In this document: piece after piece, positions 24,863-34,240 of the stretch
How positions within the stretch are numbered: the stretch's first letter is position 1
Layout of the letters: the number at the start of each line of letters is the position of its first letter
Assembly (NCBI RefSeq): GCF_004798865.1
Contig: NW_025335268.1
Coordinates: 58,532,374-58,596,373 of the forward strand
DNA length: 64,000 nt
Origin: Varanus komodoensis
Taxonomy: Eukaryota; Chordata; Lepidosauria; Squamata; Varanidae
Reading direction: 5' to 3'
The notes under the pieces: model-generated
Databases searched by the model: none
Seen by the model: the letters and a program-made list of their open reading frames with translations, nothing else
Told to the model about the DNA's origin: nothing
Program-made: the position numbers and the translations under genes

Positions 24863-25087
24863 TGATTTAATAATTTTAATGAACAGGCGCAAATATCCCT
24901 AACAATATGACTTCATACATTGCCTAAGAATGATGCTGATTTGTCCACTAAGCGAGGCTAACTTGACAACTAAAAAGAATATTATTTTTACTGTTGTTCC
25001 AGTCATACAGTCAGGTATCATATTTCTTCGTCCCACAAGATATAAATTTTGGGCACCTCTTTGGCTGACTATGCCATCAAAGCCTAC

Positions 25088-25258
25088 CTTTCTGTAACAA
25101 CACTGTTGGACCCTTTGTAAAGAAGAGAGACCTCCAGTCTTTCCATCTAGGGTCTCTGTTTTGCAGTGAGCACCCATGAGCTGACGAGGTCTTGATTGCT
25201 CTTTTTCTTTCCAGGGCTGCTACTTTCTGCTTCAATCTGCTTTGGTCAGGCATCTCCC
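25088..25258 (-). other. Candidate second exon of an unannotated minus-strand transcript
   Basis: The acceptor side reads branch-like CTGAC, a T/G-rich tract and GGAG, with AG at 25260-25259. The donor side is GAAAG/GTAGGC with the last exon base at 25088. The length is 171 bases, with the same phase at both ends and one frame open throughout. An ATG near its start begins MPDQSRLKQKVAALERKRAI, Lys/Arg-rich and possibly helical. I recognise no protein family. Both splice sites are of moderate quality and chance is a real alternative; no following exon was identified. Confidence 0.2.
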
Positions 25259-25934
25259 CTCCAAAAAACAAACAAAAACAGTCAGCAAAAAATGACAGGC
25301 TTATTTACTGACAGGTAGACATCATGCCTGACAGATGCTGGGCAGACCTGGGCAGAATCTGTTCAAGACAAAATCCTTATGTTTAATGGGTAGCAAATAT
25401 TCACATTTGAGAAATGCTCAGATGGACTTTTCACTTACATAGACAGTCTCCTTGCACTCAGGATACCCACCATTGGCACAGACGCAGTCTGAACTGAGCT
25501 GTACGGCTTAGGGTGTCACCCAGTGCCCCCCGAGGCAGGTGCGTGGAACCCCTGAACTCAGAGGCTTCTGTGCACCCAGTTCATGGAGGGCAGCAAGGTG
25601 GGCACCACCTCTGCCGCAGCTCGCCCCGGGAAGATTTTGGCTGTCTAGATTTAGTGCTGGGGAGGGAGAGGGAAGAGGGCATGTGAGGAATTGGTGTGAG
25701 CAGAGGGCCCAGACTCACCCCTTTCTGTCCTCTCCAGGGGCTAGTTGAATCCTCGGAGAGGCAGCTGATGTGGTTCCTTCCATGCCATGGAGGGGCTTTT
25801 GGAGTTCAAGCTCTGAGGTTGCAGGAGCTGCAACTCCTTCTGTGCTGAGAGGCTGTAAAATTGTGCCCTAACATAACGATGTCCAAATGGTTATTATTAA
25901 CCTAGTTAATATTTAAGAGAAACGTAGTATTAAC

Positions 25935-25935
<1 letters not shown>

Positions 25936-25967
<32 letters not shown>
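25936..25967. repeat. (TTA)n microsatellite
   Basis: About ten uninterrupted units. Confidence 0.95.
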
Positions 25968-25968
<1 letters not shown>

Positions 25969-26284
25969 TGAGAAGTGATTTACATAAAACATCATCTTTT
26001 AAAAAAAAGGTTTTATTTTTTGAAAATCACCATTGATTCCCTCTGCCCCCAAACCTTCTTTAAAGACAGGTGAATATTTTCCAGACTGAAAGCCCTACAC
26101 ACAAGTTACTCCATCGAAGCTGACATTCATGCCAGAGAGTTGCCAATGTTTTTCGCTCGCGAAAGGGCTCGTGCGCCGCCAACAGCTGTATGAGAAGGAG
26201 GCGCTTTCCCGATCACTGCATGCCAGAAAAAAATCCACCTGCTCGGTTCTTTCTTGGCACGCAAGAAAAAGGAAAGGCAGCCTT

Positions 26285-26291
26285 ACCTGGC
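26285..26291 (-). other. Near-consensus minus-strand splice donor CCAG/GTAAGG
   Basis: The exon would end at 26287 with GT at 26286-26285. It lies at the downstream edge of the CpG island when read on the minus strand, where a first exon of a minus-strand transcript would be expected to end. In the phase that would join the candidate exon at 25088-25258, an in-frame stop lies upstream and no ATG follows it, so this exon would be 5'UTR. Confidence 0.35.
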
Positions 26292-26761
26292 AACTTCACA
26301 GGCAGAACAGCACCTGATGAAATGCAGGGAACTGATGGCTTTCTCAGTCAAAATAAGCCGTAGCAACAACATACAGTAAAACTGGAATCCTAATGCTCCT
26401 GTTGAGGGGTGTTTATGAGAGCGTATTCCCCAAGCAGGAATCTTCCGTTCCTCGGGAGTTCTGCGAAGAAATGTCGTCTCTCGCCTCGGCTTTTTCCCTG
26501 GCGCCCGCCTCGCAAGCTTGCTGCTGCCACCTTGTGTTCCGAAGTGAACTTTCCCTGCCCTTTTGCACAGCTGAAACGAGATGCGAAGCACTTCAAAACA
26601 CTGCAGGATTAAGAAAGCAAAAGGCGGAGCTGGCTCAGTTCAAAGCTAAATATAGACGCCTTGGCTTATTGCTACTGTATTCAATTTGTCTGTGTGGATT
26701 TTCCATCAGCGGTGGAAATAATGTCGTCTCGTGCTCGCCGAACAGTCGGATCACGGCAGCT

Positions 26762-26776
26762 CCACTAGGTGGTGGC
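26762..26776 (+). promoter_or_regulatory. CTCF-like motif CCACTAGGTGGTGGC
   Basis: It matches the CTCF core CCASYAGRKGGCRSY except for T in place of C at position 12. It sits inside the CpG island, which is a usual place for such sites. Confidence 0.4.
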
Positions 26777-27084
26777 CGAGAGCCAAAGTCCGTCGCGGTC
26801 GCTCCGCAAGGATTAGGGCGAGGAAGAAAACGGAGCCGCGGAAGGAGGGAAGACTGAGCGAAAGGGCTGCGGCGCTTTGAGTCGCCGGCCACCCATTCTT
26901 AGTCACTGAACTGCCTTTGCAGACTGCATTTCAAGGAGGGGAAAAGAAGCAAGAAGGAGAGGGAACGATAATCAGTCAAGCAACAGCAGTAATCACTGTG
27001 CCAAATGCTTCATTATGGTGCTGTATTGCCTCTCCGGGCATGACCCTATCCGGGAGCTATCACCCAAGGCTTGCTCCACCAGTG

Positions 27085-27402
27085 CCTGGCTCAGCTTGGC
27101 GCCTGCTCGGTGGTGGCCCCCTGATTGTGGAATGCTCCCCTTGCTTCTGTCCTCCTGGCACCAACATGGTTATCTTTTTGATGCTAGATTAAATCCTTAC
27201 TCACAGGCATTTGATAGGTTTTTCAGTACTGGTTGTTTCACCAGGACCTGGCATCTTTATAACTATTTTTCTGTTTTAAATTGCTTTTAAGAATTAGCAT
27301 GTAAAAGATTTTATATTATGTTTTTGTTACATTGTGAGTTTAAGTTCACCCAGGGAGCTTTGGATATTGGGTGGTACATAGATAGATAGATAGATAGATA
27401 AT
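27085..27402 (+). mobile_element. L2-clade LINE 3' end with (GATA)n tail
   Basis: GGTGGTGGCCCCCTGATTGT and the following stretch correspond to the usual C-terminal RT tail (VVAP.LWN.LP type) in a decayed frame. The 3' UTR ends with GTGAGTTTAAGTTCACCCAG and GGATATTGGGTGGTA, a decayed form of the family's GTGAGCCGCCCAGAG...GGGCGGTAT end, then runs into GATA repeats. The copy is 5'-truncated. Confidence 0.6.
27379..27402. repeat. (GATA)n microsatellite at a LINE tail
   Basis: Five to six units directly after the L2-type 3' end at 27085-27402, probably grown from its tail. Confidence 0.85.
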
Positions 27403-28813
27403 ATTTATTTTTTATTTAGAGTATTATGTTGTTCAATTTTCCTGGTTAAATTTTCAACAGGAGAGGTCAGATCAGAAGCTTATTGTTTATTCCAGAACAT
27501 TTCATTTGGAAAACCATTCTGGACTCCTTATTTCATGTAGGGTTATTAATCTACCACATAAGGATCCTTACTTTTGCAGATTTGATTGAGAAATGGACAT
27601 GGCTAAATTTAGGAGAGAGAATGTAGATCAAAGCATGGGTTTTCTTTTGGGCCACTTTTAAGCAATGCATTCTGAATTTTCAAAGGTCATTAAAACAGAT
27701 TACATAATACTTAATCATATTGCCCAAAGTAATCACAAAGTGCTAATGAAGCAAAAGCACACAGAATGGGATTTGATTCTCTTCATTCCCTCCGCTAAAA
27801 CTCACGCCCTCTGCAGAAGCAGGCAGCCTCACAGCTCAGTGGAGCAGGCAGGAAAGCACTTTGCCCTGGGGTGCAAATCTCCCAGCAAGTGGGGAGACCC
27901 TGACACAGGCACCAAAAGGAAGTTGCAGCATGAAAGCCAGGAGTCTCCACACAATCCAGGAGGTAGCACACCACACGTGTGTGCATGGTTAGTCTGCTCT
28001 TTCTTTGCCATTTTGCCACCTTCCGTCATTTGTTACGCTAGTGAAACCGGTTAAGCCCCCTTTCGCTCTTCAATCAATCTTTCACCTGGTTTCCATTGAA
28101 ACCCAGACTCTGTCTTCCGGGGGTGATTGGGGGATCGCCAAAGGTGTGGCCCGTTGCTGCCCGTGTTAGGGCTGGCTTCATGACAATTGCACACAACATT
28201 CAAAGCAGGCCTGTAACCTAAGGACCGGAAGGCTGCGAGGAATCCCAGAACAAGAGTCAAGCGCAGGGTCCGTGGCTGTTGCCCCCAAGGGATCACGCAC
28301 ATTCAGGGGCTGAGGAGATGAGGCTTGTTCTGTGTCTGATGGTGGCAGCTGGCACCAGTTGTCACTGCTGCAGCTGATCTGCACCCATAGTGTGGGTGCC
28401 AAATTGTCACAGTCATTCGTGCTGTGGCCGGTGCTGCTGTCCATCTCACACCTAAGCCAGTTATGCAAGGCTGCTCCACCGTGAGAAGACTCGCCCTTCC
28501 CCTGCAGCTTCATTCACTGATTTTAGTCTCCAGGATCCTCTGAAGACACGCTGGGATTGTGTATCTTGGACAGCCCTGCTCCATCTTCAGATCACTTTGC
28601 ATTCTAGATTATGTGATTCCCAATCTGCCTTTGCCTCAGGACAGAGGAAAGGGCTTGATTAGCTCCGTGTCCCGTAACTCTATGCCTTTTAAAATTATTG
28701 GCACGCGCACTCTTGACAAAGTGTCTTCTTTCATAATGCTCTCACTTGGACAGACGGAATACTTTCCCCGCTCTCTCAAGTGCCTTCAGAGTAGAACTGA
28801 TGAACTCATCAGC

Positions 28814-28835
28814 GCTGCAGCAGCAGCAGCAGCAG
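28814..28835. repeat. (CAG)n microsatellite
   Basis: Six to seven GCA/CAG units. An open frame crosses it as poly-Ala, but nothing else supports coding. Confidence 0.85.
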
Positions 28836-30323
28836 GTCACCAGCCCTGCCAAAGCCTGCCAGCCAGCCAGCCCTAACCCCGGCAGATGCTTGTGTTTATA
28901 GGCCAAATGAGCACCCTGCCGACCAGCCCCACGGCTGCGCTACAGATGTGGGACCGGGCCGCTCGACACCACCAGGAATGCAGCACGCAGGCCTGTCCAG
29001 CAACACTGGGCCTTCCAGGAGAGCAGAAGGTCTGAGAGACTAATTAGCCCACTGAGCCAACACGCTGCCTCTGCTCTGTTGTTCGGCTATTTGCAAAGTG
29101 CTTTAATGGAAGAGCAGAATGCGTCGAGGCCCCCCTCTCGGCACCCGCCACCGCGTCTGGCAAGGACCGGCGCTCATAATGCCTCCTTCCAACGTGCCAG
29201 CAGGCCCAGTGGAGGTTCTGATGTTGCTTCCTACCAGCTGGATCAAGGGGACGCTTTGATGGCGGATGTTACGGCTTTCTGGACCGCTGTTGCCATTTAA
29301 ATGTTTGGCTGCGAGAAAGGGCAGAGTCTAGGACCCTGGTGCACTCTTGAAAGGGCTGCTTGCAATTGTTTAACAACCTTTTCTCTCGCAACTAATAAGT
29401 TTGAGAACCCAGGGGGAATCAACTGGAGACAGCAAGGACATCAGATATTATGCAGAATGAATCTTTTGCTTGCTGCGCAAATTAGCAGCCCTGTTTACAA
29501 GTTGAACTCCATTGTGTTTTCTCAGGGAGAGAGGGGGCTTCCTGCGCTCCCCCCCACCCACCCGTGTCTCTCTGTCCCACGCCTGCCGCTAAATCACTCG
29601 GGGGTCATTATGACTGAGGGTTGTGTCTGCACAGATAACACTCAGCCCAGACTTCCTCATCCAGTACATGGACAGGTTGCGTTTATTAAAACAATAGGCA
29701 ATTAATTCATCCAGCCAAGTAGTCCTCATCACCGTGAAGTCTTTTGCTATTAATATGGATAATGTGCATCTCCAGAGAAAATGTCCAGTCACTAGAAAAG
29801 ATGAGGAGCAGCCCAGCAAAAGAAATGCTGTACTAGAAGGAGCGGATGCCATTCTCTGTGACAACAGGATCCATCAGAAGTGTTTCACGGATGGCTGGTG
29901 GTCACCCGTGTGGGTGAAATGCACGCAGAGAGTCTCCTGACCCTTGCTCCTGTCCTTCGAAGCTCTGACGATTGACTAATGAGACAAGGGACAGAGTGGT
30001 GCTTCGGGAGCAGGTGCTACTAAAGGGCATACCCCCCCCCTTTGGAATGCCCAAGTGGGGACTTCAACAAAATGTTGCTGTGGGGAGGGCTTCTGTTTAA
30101 AACTCCAGCCTGCCAGCCATGCCCTTTCCTAAAACGCTCCATTCTGTTCCTTCCCTTCCTCAGGATTCCCTCTTGCCACTCCACCCAACAGAATCAGAAG
30201 CCCGGGGCCACAGAGCGCGCTTGGCCTTCACTGGAGATCCCCTTCCCTTTTAGGGTTCTCTCCCCCAAACCCTGCCTGTTTTTCTGCAAATCCTAGGGCT
30301 TCCACAAGGCTGCTGAGACCTCC

Positions 30324-30345
30324 TATGTAGCTTTCTAGCTACATA
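30324..30345. repeat. Perfect 9-bp inverted repeat with 4-base spacer
   Basis: TATGTAGCT, TTCT, AGCTACATA. Isolated; no terminator or RNA-gene context is visible. Confidence 0.6.
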
Positions 30346-31224
30346 AAGATTAACACAGGGATAAAGAGTTCACCATTACTGTGTAAGATGAACTGATATG
30401 GAGAATCTCTAACAGAAAGAGCATACAAGCAAACATCGCTTCTTTCTTCTTTTCATAGTTGTGCTTTTAAGATCTTTCTGTTTTATCTGTCTTATCTATC
30501 TGATTTTTTCATAAACATTTTGCTTTTAATCTGGATTTTATTGTTAATCAGCTTCAGAGACATCTTTTGGGGGAAAGTTGAGATAAACATTAGTTCAATT
30601 CATTGGAAAAGTTATATGCACCCATATGCAATACAACCAGGTACCTGTGACTCAAAATGGTCTTGAAGAAATGTTGGCATGACAAAGCGACTCTAATGGG
30701 CACAGCGTGGTGTGTGCTCCAGTACGGTGCAGAAGATGCTGGTGGGGGTGCCGGTGCCCCCACTGTGCCCTAGCCATTCACACACAGACAGGGGCCGACA
30801 GTTGCCCCACTGCATGTCTTAGCTGCCCATTTCCCGGGATGGAGGCTCTCCCTGTTCATCTTCCTCTCATAACATGATATGCAAATATTTTTCCATTCAG
30901 TAAAAACATGGAAGAGAATTGTGGGAGCAGAAAAGAACTGGCAGAGACTTAAGTGCCCTGTTGGATTCTGAAATGCCTGGCCCCTTTATTGTCCTTTGCG
31001 CTGGAAATAGCTAAACAACAATGCACCTCCCTGGTTAGCTATTATTTTTACAAGGGCACAATCTCACGCAAGCTCAAACAGAAAAAAGGCGGCAACTCCC
31101 AGCATGCGGGAGTTGGGGAGGGGGGTTCTCTAAACTTGCAGGGGATTGAACCTTGCTTCTTCCAAGAGCACACCTGAGCATCCAGGGGGTTCCTTTATGT
31201 TGTCACAATATCCCTATGAGGCAT

Positions 31225-32945
31225 GTTGGACCGAAAGACAGTGATTACACCCAACCGTCTGGTCCATCTTTAATGGATGAGTTTGAGCTATTGTGGCCTG
31301 ATGATGTGGACAAAGTGCTTGGGATGGTACGTCCTACCACCTGTCTTCTTGACCCTTGCCCTTCCTGGCTACTGAAGGAGGCCAGTTACGGGATTGGTCC
31401 CTGGGTCCAGGAGGCTATTAATGGCTCACTGAGGGAGGGCCGGGGCCCAGCCTCCTTGAAGGAGGCAGTGATCCAACCTGTCCTGAAGAGGGCATCCCTG
31501 GACCCAGAGGTGGCCACCAACTTTAGACCGGTGGCCAATATTCTGTTTTTGGGCAAGGTGTTAGAGCTGCTGGTGGTGGGGCAACTCCAGGCACTCTTGG
31601 ATGAAACGGATTATCTGGACCCATTTCAAGTCCAGTTTCAGACCTGGTTATGGCAATGAATCTGCCTTGATCACCCTGTATGATGGCCTGTGCAGAGAGA
31701 GGGACAGGGGGAGTGCGTCCCTGTTGGTCCTCCGGGAGCTCTCAGCAGCTTTCGATACCATCGACCATGGTATCCTTCTAGATAGGCTGGCTGACATGGG
31801 AGTAGAAGGCACTGCATGGCAGTGGTTCCATGCCTATCTGGCCAGCCGATTCCAGATGGTGGTGCAGCTTTGCCATGGAGTTCTGCAGGGCTCTATTTTG
31901 TCCCCCATGCTATTTAACATCTACATGAAACCGCTGGGAGAGGTCATCAGGAGGTGTGGGCTGCGGAATCATCAATACGCTGATGATACCCAGCTCTACC
32001 TCTCGTTCTCAACTAATCCAGGTGAGGCGGTGGCTGTTCTGAACCAGTGCCTGGCCGAGGTAATAGGCTGGATGAGGGCCAATAAACTGAGGCTCAGTCC
32101 AGAGAAGACGGAGGTCCTGTTGGTGGGTGGTGTGGGTCTCCAGGTAGGTGATTTGGACCCAGTTCTGGACGGGGTAGCACTCCCTCTAAAGGACAGGGTC
32201 CACAGCTTTGGGGTACTCCTTGACTCAGAGCTGTCACTGGAGTTCCAGGTGGCGGCGGTGACAAGGAGTGCTTTCCTACAACTTCGACTGATCCATCAGC
32301 TGCATCCTTACCTGGATGAGCACTCCCTAGCAACAGTGATACAGGCTCTGGTAACTTCCCGCTTGGATTACTGCAATGTGCTCTACGCGTACGTGGGGCT
32401 GCCCTTGAAAACGGTCTGGATACTTCAGCTGGTACAGAACAGAACTGCCAGGCTCTGTCTCTCACATAACACTGGTCCTCTATCAGCTCCACTGGCTCCC
32501 AGTTGAAGTCCAGGCCCAATTCAAGGTGCTGGTTTTAACCTATAAAGCCCTGAATGGCTTGGGACAGGATACCTGAAGGAGCGCCTCTTCCCTTACATGC
32601 CCCTTAAGATCTGCAGGAGATGCTTTGCTCCGGGAGCCCTCTTTAAAGGAGATAAAAAGACCAACTACCCGGAGCAGGGCCTTCCAGTTTATGGAATGTG
32701 CTCCCTGGAGTGGTGCGCCTGGCACTGAGTCTATATTCTTTTCAGCGCCGGGTTAAAACCTTTTTATTTAATGGCTATTTTAAAAATTAATATTATCGTT
32801 AACAGTCGCTTTTTGTTTTTATATAATCTTATTGAATTTGTTATTGTTTTATTGTTTTTATTCTATGTTTGTAAGCCGCCCCGAGATGCTGAGGCATGTG
32901 GTGACAGGATATAAAAGTTTAAAATAAATAAAAGAATAAATAAAC
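31225..32945 (+). mobile_element. L2-clade (CR1/Jockey group) LINE, 5'-truncated, with readable reverse transcriptase
   Basis: The RT-like region starts with segments resembling RPTTCLLDPCPSWLLKEAS (about 31327) and NFRPVANILFLGKVLELLV (about 31520). It shifts frame once between 31601 and 31659 and goes on with FRPGYGNESALITLYDGL, LSAAFDTIDHGILLDRL, VLQGSILSPMLFNIYMKPLG and the catalytic box QYADDTQLYLSF, with YADD at 31976-31987. The later part continues to about 32506, then breaks frame again before the usual C-terminal YKALNGLG-type segment (32540 on). The 3' end contains GTAAGCCGCCCCGAG (about 32871) and finishes in an AATAAA-rich tail. The endonuclease half is missing. This is a dead copy but one of the longer ones here. 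Confidence 0.9.
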
Positions 32946-33084
32946 TGCCTCTCAAGTGCCCAACAATCACTCCAACAACCTCTCCAGAACCATTAAAATT
33001 ATTTGATTGCATTGAAGGGTGGTTCCTTCTGGGAGCAAAGGTGCTCACTTACCACATTCTTAAGGAAATAACAGTGTAAGCTAG

Positions 33085-33165
33085 TGGTGGACAACTTCCA
33101 ATAGCCCTAACAATGGTGAGTCATGATGGGAGTTCTAAGCCAAAACGTCTGGGGAGCCAGCAATT
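33085..33165. repeat. Foldback repeat, right half
   Basis: GTCATGATGGGAGTTCTAAG and CCAAAACGTCTGGGGAGCC match the right arm of the family. The left arm is short or lost. Confidence 0.55.
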
Positions 33166-33253
33166 TTCTCTCTCTGCTGTATGCTTCCTTATTTATCTTA
33201 AGTATGGATAATGGCTCCAAAACTCCAAGCAATGTCTGAGTGTGGGTACGCAT

Positions 33254-33255
33254 GC

Positions 33256-33286
<31 letters not shown>

Positions 33287-33303
33287 GGAGGGAGGGAGGG
33301 AGG
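33254..33303. repeat. Compound (TG)n(AG)n(GGGA)n microsatellite
   Basis: Three abutting simple repeats, all purine-rich after the TG block. Confidence 0.95.
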
Positions 33304-33509
33304 CTATTTCCTGGACTCCATTCAACTGGAACGATTGGAGAACTGGTTAAATATGGCAATATTTTCACAGTAGAAAACATTTTATATTTCTTGTTTCATA
33401 TGATTTTAGCTAAAATTGGATTACAACAGAAGCATCTACTGAATGACTTCCTGCTACAAATGAATCATATTCCTTGCTAGACGACATTAATTTTGCTGAC
33501 TCACATTTT

Positions 33510-34240
33510 GCGCCAGCTGCAGTTTCTGGATACCTTTCAAGGAGAGCCCTATATCGACTGTATCACAGCAGTCTAGTCGGGCGGTAGCTAAGGCACAAAT
33601 CACATATTTCCTGTTTCATCAGGAAAGGTCATAGATGGCCTGCCAGCTGATGTGGAAAGAAGTGTTCTGGCACCTGCACATCTAATGGGTGATCCTCCAG
33701 AAGCGCCCTCAAGCTATGAGTCCGATCTTTTCGGGCAGCGGTGCTGGAACTCTTTCAGCCCATGGGTCTGGTAGCTGTTCACCGAACCTCCCAGCAGCTA
33801 CTTTCCAGTGGTGGGTGGTGCTGAATACCAAAGAGGCAAGGCCAAAATACCAGCATATTTTACTGATGGCAACAAAGCAACTTAAAGCTTTCAGCATGGG
33901 GGAAATACCACACAGAAGCCAGAAAACCACCACATAATTGTAGGTTGGGTGAAAGGGGCATCGCCATCAGGAAGCCCTAGAAATGTCCTAGTAGGAGTAG
34001 ATACGGCCCTCAGACCTGAGGTTCTGCACCCATGTTTTAGGAGACATGTGACTGCAGCCAAGGCAGACGGAGCCCATCCACACATCACTATGGGTGGGTT
34101 TCCACGTCTACCAATTTAACAACAGTATTTCCAGCTTGTCTGGAGTAAATTTCATCATGTTGCATCCTGCTTGCTACTTGGGTCAGATGAATATGAACGC
34201 TAGAACTGGGTATCACCTGCATATTGATGGCTCCACGGCC
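33510..34240 (-). mobile_element. Old antisense L2-clade LINE relic (RT region)
   Basis: Read on the minus strand, 34204-34229 gives HQYAGDTQF, a decayed form of the HQYADDTQL reverse-transcriptase box seen in the copy at 31976. Plus-strand stretches near 33560-33600 match what I know as the antisense of downstream L2 RT sequence in reptile genomes (GCAGTAGTCCAGTCGGG-like). It is much more diverged than the 31.2-32.9 kb copy and its ends are approximate. Confidence 0.6.

Larger units (their letters stand above)
26135..26895. promoter_or_regulatory. Orphan CpG island
   Basis: About 50 CG dinucleotides fall in roughly 760 bases by hand count, far denser than anything else in the window, where CG is scarce. 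Dense clusters are at 26150-26180, 26455-26520 and 26725-26885. No recognised coding exon overlaps it. CpG islands in vertebrates usually mark promoters, so I infer a promoter or enhancer for an unrecognised transcript. A minus-strand splice donor lies at its left end and a CTCF-like motif at 26762. The open frames that cross it on both strands have no recognisable domain. Confidence 0.7.
28000..31224. other. Intergenic GC-rich stretch with unique-looking sequence
   Basis: 28.9-29.75 kb is free of recognisable repeats, has scattered CG and homeodomain-type ATTA and TTTAAAT motifs, and may be a conserved non-coding element. Frames here (for example 29301-29705 plus) carry no domain I know. Confidence 0.35.

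Noticed and set aside
26393-26857. 154-codon plus-strand frame across the CpG island
   Set aside because: Low stop density of CpG-rich DNA explains it. No domain, and no plus-strand donor of quality follows.
33254-33303. Regulatory purine tract
   Set aside because: An ordinary compound microsatellite with no supporting context.
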